Source: Xanthomonas sp. Leaf148 (GTDB lineage Bacteria; Pseudomonadota; Gammaproteobacteria; Xanthomonadales; Xanthomonadaceae). Taken from it: a DNA stretch of 64,000 nucleotides. Under the pieces are notes generated by a model. It made no database searches and was not told the DNA's origin. It saw only the letters and a list, made by a program, of their open reading frames with translations. The stretch spans positions 744,001 to 808,000 of the forward strand of contig NZ_LMOP01000001.1 in the NCBI RefSeq assembly GCF_001423585.1, given 5' to 3'. Shown here one piece after another: positions 55,708-61,493 of this stretch (positions are counted from its first letter, which is position 1; every line of letters begins with the position of its first letter). Made by a program: the position numbers and the translations under genes.

Positions 55708-55725
55708 ATGTACGATTTCGTACAT
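55708..55725. promoter_or_regulatory. Palindrome, candidate upstream activator site
   Basis: ATGTACGA tt TCGTACAT, perfect 8-bp arms with a 2-base spacer, centred about 99 bases upstream of the predicted sigma-54 start. NtrC-family activators bind such dyads at this distance. A second weaker dyad, GGACAG (55740-55745) and CTGTCC (55755-55760), lies next to it. Confidence 0.6.
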
Positions 55726-56030
55726 GCGCCATCGATACCGGACAGTGACGCGGCCTGTCCCTGCAGGCGCGCGGCAGCGTTGTGCGAATCGAGCGGTGCG
55801 GATGCCGCTGGTGTGCGGCTCTGCGACATGCGCGCGTCACGTCCAGAACGGGTTGCTGCATCGCGCTTTATCGAGCACGACAAGCCGCTGCATCGAAGCG
55901 CGTGGCGCCGGTGATGCAGGCTCTCGATCAGGCATCGGCCGCAGCGTGATCGGCTTGGAGCGGCTGACCCACCGCTGCGCTCATCGCCAGGCAGGTGCGA
56001 CCGATGCGCGGTGCGGCAGGGACAGCGCGT

Positions 56031-56100
56031 CCACTCCGGTTCTCAGTGCGCTGTGCACGCCCAGCTGACGACGGCTCGCTATGGTTGTAAGCCGCGCTCT
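56031..56100 (-). repeat. Dispersed intergenic repeat C, partial copy 4
   Basis: Resembles the second half of copy 2 (14545-14680): cactccggttct, then agctgacgacggctcgctat and gttgt. Same orientation as copy 2. It lies between the exporter operon and the glycerophosphodiesterase gene. Confidence 0.55.
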
Positions 56101-56254
56101 CAGCGTGTCGATGTCATCGCAGTGCGCGTTGGCGCTTGTGTGCATGATCAAACGCCGCGCTTGTCTGCGCGCAGCCTGCGGCCCTTATTGCCGCCACGCC
56201 AATCGCAACCGCTCTGCTCAGCCGCAGCAAAGCTGGTCGCACGACGATCTCCAT

Positions 56255-56352
56255 TACCGTTTTTCAAGCGTCTGCCGATACCGCAATAACGCTTCCGGCG
56301 CATCGGTCTGGATGATCGACACGCCATCGCGGTACAGACGCCCCCAGACCTT
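56255..56352 (-). repeat. Tandem copy of the 3' end of the glycerophosphodiesterase gene
   Basis: Direct repeat, period 98 bases, of 56353-56450, with about 6 differences. It encodes the last about 30 residues again (VWGRLYRDGVSIIQTDAPEA then LLRYRQTLEK) immediately after the real stop, without a start codon. Confidence 0.9.
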
Positions 56353-57299
56353 TACCGTTTTTCCAGCGTCTGCCGATACCGCAACAACGCTTCCGGTGCA
56401 TCAGTCTGGATGATCGACACACCATCGCGGTACAGACGCCCCCACACCTTGTCCGGGTCGCGTTCGGCATCGGCGTCGCCGCCGTAGCCAGCGATAAACC
56501 CTTCCCACAGCGAGTTGACCATCAGCCGCACGTTGTGTGTCTTGCTCACTGCCGCCAAGGCTGGCAATTGCGAGGCGGCCATCTTGGGCAGTTCAAAGGC
56601 CATCGGGCGCGCATTGCGGGTTTGTGCAGTGGCGATCGCGGCCAGATCGGCCGTGCCGTGCGCGTTGATCAGGATCGGGAAAAAATACACGCTGTCGAAC
56701 GGCTGCATCGCCGCCAGCGGCGGGGTCGCAATGCCGGCTTCGGCCTTGACGATCACCTGGTGCTGCATGCCGGCACGCGTGACCGCATCCACCACCTGCA
56801 CGTAGATCGCATCCTTGACGTCCAGATTGAGCAGGATGTGGCCCTTGGCGGCGGCCAGCATCTGCTCCAGCGTGACCACGCGCTGATCGGTCAGCGCTGC
56901 CTGCGCGCCGCCTTCGTCGCTGCGCAAACGCAACTTTTGCAGATCGGCCAGCGTGAGCTCGGACAGCTTGCCGGTGCCATCGGTGGTGCGGTCCATGGTG
57001 GCGTCGTGCAACATCACCAGCGTGCCATCGGCGGCGCGGCGCACGTCGGTTTCCATCACATCGGCACCGATGGCGATGCACCGCTGCAGCGCCGCCAGCG
57101 AGTTCTCCGGTGCGGTGTCGGTGAAGCCATGCTGCGGTGCAGCCGCGTGGCAACCGCGATGCGCCACCACCACGATGCCGCCCTGCGGGTTGGTCAAGCG
57201 CGCCTGGATCGCCGCGACACCGGTGGGCGCTGCATTCACAGGGCTGGCGAGCGTCGCGCACAGCATGGCGGCGACAGTGGCAACAGAACGTAGTGTCAT
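56352..57299 (-). CDS. Glycerophosphodiester phosphodiesterase, exported
   Basis: 315 aa from the ATG at 57299 (MTLRSVATVAAMLCATLASP signal peptide); the frame is open to 57359. GDPD barrel: IVVVAHRGCHAAAPQHGFTD, TAPENSLAALQRCIAIGADV, METDVRRAADGTLVMLHDAT (catalytic His/Glu/Asp) and MDRTTDGTGK, ending DGVSIIQTDAPEALLRY. Cleaves glycerophosphodiesters to glycerol-3-phosphate, presumably in the periplasm. Lies 150 bases downstream of a TonB receptor on the same strand, so the receptor may import a phosphodiester-containing ligand. Its 3' end is tandemly duplicated. Confidence 0.92.
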   Translation of the reverse strand: MTLRSVATVAAMLCATLASPVNAAPTGVAAIQARLTNPQGGIVVVAHRGCHAAAPQHGFTDTAPENSLAALQRCIAIGADVMETDVRRAADGTLVMLHDATMDRTTDGTGKLSELTLADLQKLRLRSDEGGAQAALTDQRVVTLEQMLAAAKGHILLNLDVKDAIYVQVVDAVTRAGMQHQVIVKAEAGIATPPLAAMQPFDSVYFFPILINAHGTADLAAIATAQTRNARPMAFELPKMAASQLPALAAVSKTHNVRLMVNSLWEGFIAGYGGDADAERDPDKVWGRLYRDGVSIIQTDAPEALLRYRQTLEKR

Positions 57300-57449
57300 T
57301 GAACAACTCTCAAGTGGGTGACTGATCGCCCGACGGCGTCTGCGCCAGACGAAGCACATGCAAGCTGGATGCGGTACGCACCGCTCGCACGTCCGATCCA
57401 GCGCGCCATCGGCATCCGGCCCATGGCGTCTTTATTTCAAACGCTGCGC

Positions 57450-60416
57450 TCAAAACGTCGGCGTAAAGCGCAGACCAAACCAGTAGGTGGTGGGCACCGA
57501 ATAACTGTCCTTGAGCAGGTTCTGCCCTGGGCCCGTCACGCTGGTGATGCGGCTGTGGGTGATGTTGCTGACCTGGCCGATCAAGCTGAGCTGCTTGCTG
57601 ATGGCATAGGTGGCAGTGAAATCCAGTTGCGAGCGCGGCGACCAGTACAGATCCTGCCAATCGATATTGCTGACGATGGCCCGTAAGGCCTTGCCTTGCC
57701 GGTTGTAGGCGGCGCGCAGCTCCAGGCCGCCGGTGTTGTAGAACAGCGTGGCGTTGGCGGTGTAGTCGGGCTGGCCGACCAGGTTGTCGAGCTTGCGCTC
57801 GCGCTGGCTCACGTTGCTGCCGCTGCCGACGCTATACGGCACATCCAGGCTGCCATCGAGCACGGCGAGGTTTGCGCTGAAGCCCACACCGCTGAGCCAC
57901 GGCGCAATCGGCGCCAAGGTGTTGACGATGCCGTTGAACTCCACGCCGCGAATGCGCGCCTTGGCGGCATTGGCCGGCGTGCTGATCAAGGCATTGGCGT
58001 AGGTGGTGCCGTCGAAGCTGAAGCTGTCGGTGCGCGAGAGCGTAAAGATCTCGTCCTGGATACGCTTATCGAACACCGCCGTGGAGGCGAACGCATCGAA
58101 ATCGCCGGGCAAGCGCCATTCCAGCGACAGGTCCAGGTTATTGGACACGCGCGGTTTGATGTCCGGGTTGCCGATGGTGACGGTGACACCTTGCGCATTC
58201 GGGTTGCCGGCGTCGGTCGTGTTGACGAAGCCGATCGAAGTACGCGCGGCATACGCATCGTACGGCGGGCGGCCGAGCGTGCGGCTGGCGCCGGCGCGCA
58301 GGTCCAGCGCGTCGGTCAGATGGTAGGTCATGATGGCCGACGGCAGCAGATAGTCGTAATCGGCACTGGTCGGAATGTCGACGTAGACGTAGCGATTGGT
58401 CGCGGTATCCAGCTGACGCTGGCGGCCCACCGTGTCCAGCTTGGTGCGATCCAAATGCACACCGGCCTGCACGTTGAGCCGATCGCTGCGATAGCTCACC
58501 AGCCCATAGCTGCCGAAGGTCTTTTCGGTATGGGTGAAGTTGTCCTGGTTGCTGAAAGCCTGCTGGTCGGTGCTGTTGAATGCGCTCAACGGCGTTGCCG
58601 CCAGCACGCGGTTGGCCTTGTCCGGATCGATGGTGATCAGGTTCAAGCCGGCGTAACGCATCGGCGCCCTGCCGGTGCCGGCCACGTCGGCCAGGCCGAA
58701 GGCCGGCGCGCTGGTATTGGGCTGATACTCGACACGATAGATGTCGTAGGACGGCTTGTCGGTGGTGTACGACACGCCCGCCGCAAAGCCAACGCCCTGA
58801 TCGCTCTCGCCCTGATTGAAGCCGTAATCGAGCCGTCCGGTGAGAATGCGGTCGGCCGCGGTGCGTTTGTAGTCTGGCCGCCAGTACGACAGGCTGTAGT
58901 TGTCCAGGTTGTTATAAGCCTGCGGCGACACACCGAAGCGCTGATCGAACCCGGAGGTGTCGTAGTTGAACGCATAGTTGGGCGTGGCATTGAGGGTCAC
59001 GCCACTGCCGGTCTGGCCCACTGGCACCGCTGCGGCGCGGGTAATGCCGGTGGCGTATTTGATCATGCGGATCGGCTCGTCGTAGGTCGCATCCGACCAC
59101 GCCCCGCGCGCGGAAAACTGCTGCCGATCGGTCGGCCGCCAGATCGTACCCAGCTGCGCGACCTTGGTGCGCGTGGTGACAATCTGGTTGGAATATCCCA
59201 CTTCGATATCGCCGCCGGGATACCTGCCGGAGGTGGCGGTCTGGTTGAACACCTGGTTGCGGTTGCGCGGGTCGATGATGACCTCGTTGCGCTCCATGTT
59301 GTCCTTGAAATAGTAGTAACCGGCCATGGCATACGCTTCGAGCGCCGCACTGGGCCGCACTTCGAACTTGCCGGTGACGCCATAGCGGTCGCGCTGATTC
59401 TGCACGTACCAATACTTGTCCTGCTGCGGCACCGCCCAGCCATTGCCGAGATTGGCGCCGGTCTGCAGTACGCCGTTATTGTCGTAGAACCCGTAATGCA
59501 CCGTGTCGGTGGTCATATGGGTTTCGGTGTAGCTGCTCAGCGTTTGGTAGTTGGCCGACAGCGTGAAGCCGTATTGCTGTTCGCTGCCGAAGGTGCGGCT
59601 GCCGGTGGCATTCAGGCGATAGCCCGGGTCGTCCTGATCGCGCGGCTTGCCAACATCGTTGGCATGGCCCAGCGCTGCTTCGGCACTGAAGAATGGCTTG
59701 CCGCCGTTTTCGAACGCACTGCGCGTCTTGAGATTGATCGCGCCGCCGGTGGCATTGGGATCCAGATCCGGCGTAAACGTCTTGATCACCTGCAACTCGC
59801 TGACCATCGAGGCCGGCAACAGATCCAACCGCACGCCGCGGGTGATCGAGCCGAGCGTACCGTTGGGCGTGCCGGGCGAGGCGATGGTCAAGCCATCGAT
59901 GGTGACGTTGTTGTACGACGGCCCCAGGCCGCGCAACACCGGCGTGGCCGCTTCGTCGCGCGGATGTTCGTTGTCGGTGGCCGGCAACACGGATAAACCC
60001 GGCACGCGGCGCAGTGCTTCGACGATGGTGCTGTCCGGCAGTGCGCGCACGTCGGTGGCACTGATGACATCGGTGATGTTGGTCGCTGCGCGTTTGCTCT
60101 CCACCGCCGCTGCATTGGCGCGACGCACGCCGGTGACCTGCATGGCATCGAGAGTTTGTACGCCGGTGTTGGTGGCGGCGCGCGGTGCGTCGACGTTGGC
60201 TATTTCACCTGAGAACGCGACGGAGTCGGTGCCTGCTGCGTCGCCCGGTGCCGCGATAGCGCCTGCTGGATTTGCAGAGACTGCAGGCGACGATGGAACA
60301 GTGCGCTGTGCGCTAGCAGAAGCCGCGTTGGTCTGCGCCTGCAACGCTGGGGAACATGCCGCGATGGCGACGGCGAGAACGGACAAGTGCAAACGGTACG
60401 AATCGGAGCGCTGCAT
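57450..60416 (-). CDS. TonB-dependent receptor
   Basis: 988 aa from the ATG at 60416 (MQRSDSYRLHLSVLAVAIAA signal peptide); the frame extends to 60464. A roughly 80-residue Ala/Pro/Thr-rich N-terminal extension precedes a TonB-box-like LDAMQVTGVRR, then the plug (AATNITDVISATDVRALPDS, TIVEALRRVPGLSVL, PVLRGLGPSYNNVTIDGLTI, DLDPNATGGAINLKTRSAF) and a 22-strand barrel ending PTTYWFGLRFTPTF (C-terminal Phe). No STN domain, so not an ECF-signalling receptor. The ligand is unknown; the following GDPD gene hints at a phosphodiester. Confidence 0.94.
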   Translation of the reverse strand: MQRSDSYRLHLSVLAVAIAACSPALQAQTNAASASAQRTVPSSPAVSANPAGAIAAPGDAAGTDSVAFSGEIANVDAPRAATNTGVQTLDAMQVTGVRRANAAAVESKRAATNITDVISATDVRALPDSTIVEALRRVPGLSVLPATDNEHPRDEAATPVLRGLGPSYNNVTIDGLTIASPGTPNGTLGSITRGVRLDLLPASMVSELQVIKTFTPDLDPNATGGAINLKTRSAFENGGKPFFSAEAALGHANDVGKPRDQDDPGYRLNATGSRTFGSEQQYGFTLSANYQTLSSYTETHMTTDTVHYGFYDNNGVLQTGANLGNGWAVPQQDKYWYVQNQRDRYGVTGKFEVRPSAALEAYAMAGYYYFKDNMERNEVIIDPRNRNQVFNQTATSGRYPGGDIEVGYSNQIVTTRTKVAQLGTIWRPTDRQQFSARGAWSDATYDEPIRMIKYATGITRAAAVPVGQTGSGVTLNATPNYAFNYDTSGFDQRFGVSPQAYNNLDNYSLSYWRPDYKRTAADRILTGRLDYGFNQGESDQGVGFAAGVSYTTDKPSYDIYRVEYQPNTSAPAFGLADVAGTGRAPMRYAGLNLITIDPDKANRVLAATPLSAFNSTDQQAFSNQDNFTHTEKTFGSYGLVSYRSDRLNVQAGVHLDRTKLDTVGRQRQLDTATNRYVYVDIPTSADYDYLLPSAIMTYHLTDALDLRAGASRTLGRPPYDAYAARTSIGFVNTTDAGNPNAQGVTVTIGNPDIKPRVSNNLDLSLEWRLPGDFDAFASTAVFDKRIQDEIFTLSRTDSFSFDGTTYANALISTPANAAKARIRGVEFNGIVNTLAPIAPWLSGVGFSANLAVLDGSLDVPYSVGSGSNVSQRERKLDNLVGQPDYTANATLFYNTGGLELRAAYNRQGKALRAIVSNIDWQDLYWSPRSQLDFTATYAISKQLSLIGQVSNITHSRITSVTGPGQNLLKDSYSVPTTYWFGLRFTPTF

Positions 60417-60563
60417 GGAATCCCGAGATCGCGCAGCAAGGGCGCCGCGCCGGTGAGAAAGCACGCCACCCTATCCAGTAAAAATGACCCTTGCGTGTCG
60501 CCTGCATCGCATCGAAAAGACAATGCGCAGCTGTGTCGCCGCATGCGAAGCCGCGGTGCCATT

Positions 60564-60877
60564 GCGCGGGATTGGGCTCTCCCGCTGACGTTCAACCGCA
60601 CGTAGGAGCGCGCTTGCGCGCGATGCGACTCTCCCGCTGACGTCCAACCGCGCGTAGGAGCGCGCTTGCGCGCGATGCGGTTCTCCCTCCGACGTCCAAC
60701 CGCGCGTAGGAGCGCGCTCGCGCGCGATGCGGCTCTCCCGCTGACGTTCAACCGCGCGTAGGAGCCCGCTTGCGCGCGATGCGGCTCTCCCGCTGACGTC
60801 CAACCGCGCGTAGGAGCGCGCTTGCGCGCGATGCGGCTCTCCCGGTGTAGTCCCATCGCGCACAAACGCGCTCCTAC
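60564..60877. repeat. Tandem REP array, subtype B, five units of 52-bp period plus inverted end
   Basis: gtaggagcgcg(c/t) heads start at 60602, 60654, 60706, 60758 and 60810, each followed by gcgcgcgatgcg, then tctcccgctgacgt and caaccg. A partial unit without the head precedes them (from about 60564). The last unit faces an inverted REP (cgcgcacaaacgcgctccta c ending 60877). The final inverted REP supplies the TAG stop codon of the RAYT gene. Spacers are near-identical, so this is not CRISPR. Confidence 0.92.
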
Positions 60878-61377
60878 GGCAGCCAGATTGCATCCCAGAA
60901 TGGATAGTCACCGACCCGCTCCACCAATCCGGCGCGTAGCGGATTGGCGATCAGGTAGCGAGCCACGCTGCGCAGATCGTCTTCATTGCGCAAGCCGCGG
61001 TCGTGGTAGGCCCGCGCCCAAACCGCGGCGGGCACCCCGCGCTGCTGATTGACCGCACGCGTGCTTGCTGCCTTCATGCATGACACCGTCCGCGCCAGCG
61101 GAGTGACGTCCCCCAGCTGCACCAGCCAGTGAACATGGTCCGGCATCAGCACCCAGGCAAGTAAGGTGGCATCTTCTGGCTGCGCGGCGATGAACGCGCG
61201 GCACGCTGACGCGGCCAGCTGAAAATCGTCGAACACACGTCGCCGCTGGACAGTTGTCACGGTGAGTAGATAGCAGCACTTTGCGAGCGAGCACCGGCCA
61301 CGACGTAGTGCACGATGTCCTGCGGAGATGGGGCTGATCATCGATGCATGCTGGCCCGCCCACGCAAATCCTTGCAT
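60874..61377 (-). CDS. REP-associated tyrosine transposase (RAYT, Y1/IS200-like)
   Basis: 167 aa, clearly homologous to the RAYT at 37811. GHRALRRGRCSLAKCCYLLT, LAWVLMPDHVHWLVQLG (HxH), SCMKAASTRAVNQQRG, ARAYHDRGLRNEDDLRSVAR (catalytic Tyr), YLIANPLRAGLVERVGDYPF then WDAIWLP. An internal ATG at 61341 (MISPISAGHRALRRG) is an alternative start. The stop codon is created by the flanking REP. The array at 60564-60877 and a doublet at 61416-61483 bracket the gene. Confidence 0.93.
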   Translation of the reverse strand: MQGFAWAGQHASMISPISAGHRALRRGRCSLAKCCYLLTVTTVQRRRVFDDFQLAASACRAFIAAQPEDATLLAWVLMPDHVHWLVQLGDVTPLARTVSCMKAASTRAVNQQRGVPAAVWARAYHDRGLRNEDDLRSVARYLIANPLRAGLVERVGDYPFWDAIWLP

Positions 61378-61415
61378 CGGGGTCGGGCGCTCGCTTCAGT
61401 GAGGAAACCCCAACC

Positions 61416-61483
61416 GTAGGAGCGCGTTTGCGCGCGATGGGGGATTGCCGGGAAAGCTCCATCGCGCGCGAGCGCGCTCCTAC
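61416..61483. repeat. REP doublet, subtype B
   Basis: gtaggagcgcgtttgcgcgc gatg, spacer, and inverted catcgcgcgcgagcgcgctcctac. Upstream side of the second RAYT and 10 bases from the stop of the macroglobulin gene. Confidence 0.9.
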
Positions 61484-61493
61484 CTTGTTGCCT

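Noticed and set aside
57696..59996. A 766-codon plus-strand open frame
   Set aside because: Antisense to the TonB receptor; no domain recognised and composition typical of a shadow.
60564..60877. Regular 52-bp repeats resembling a CRISPR array
   Set aside because: The intervening segments are nearly identical to each other, the repeat is a GTAG-headed REP palindrome, and a RAYT gene rather than cas genes is adjacent.
60471..60911. Minus-strand open frame encoding a repetitive peptide (about 17-residue period)
   Set aside because: It is only the translation of the REP array and overlaps the RAYT 3' end; no signal peptide or ribosome site supports it.
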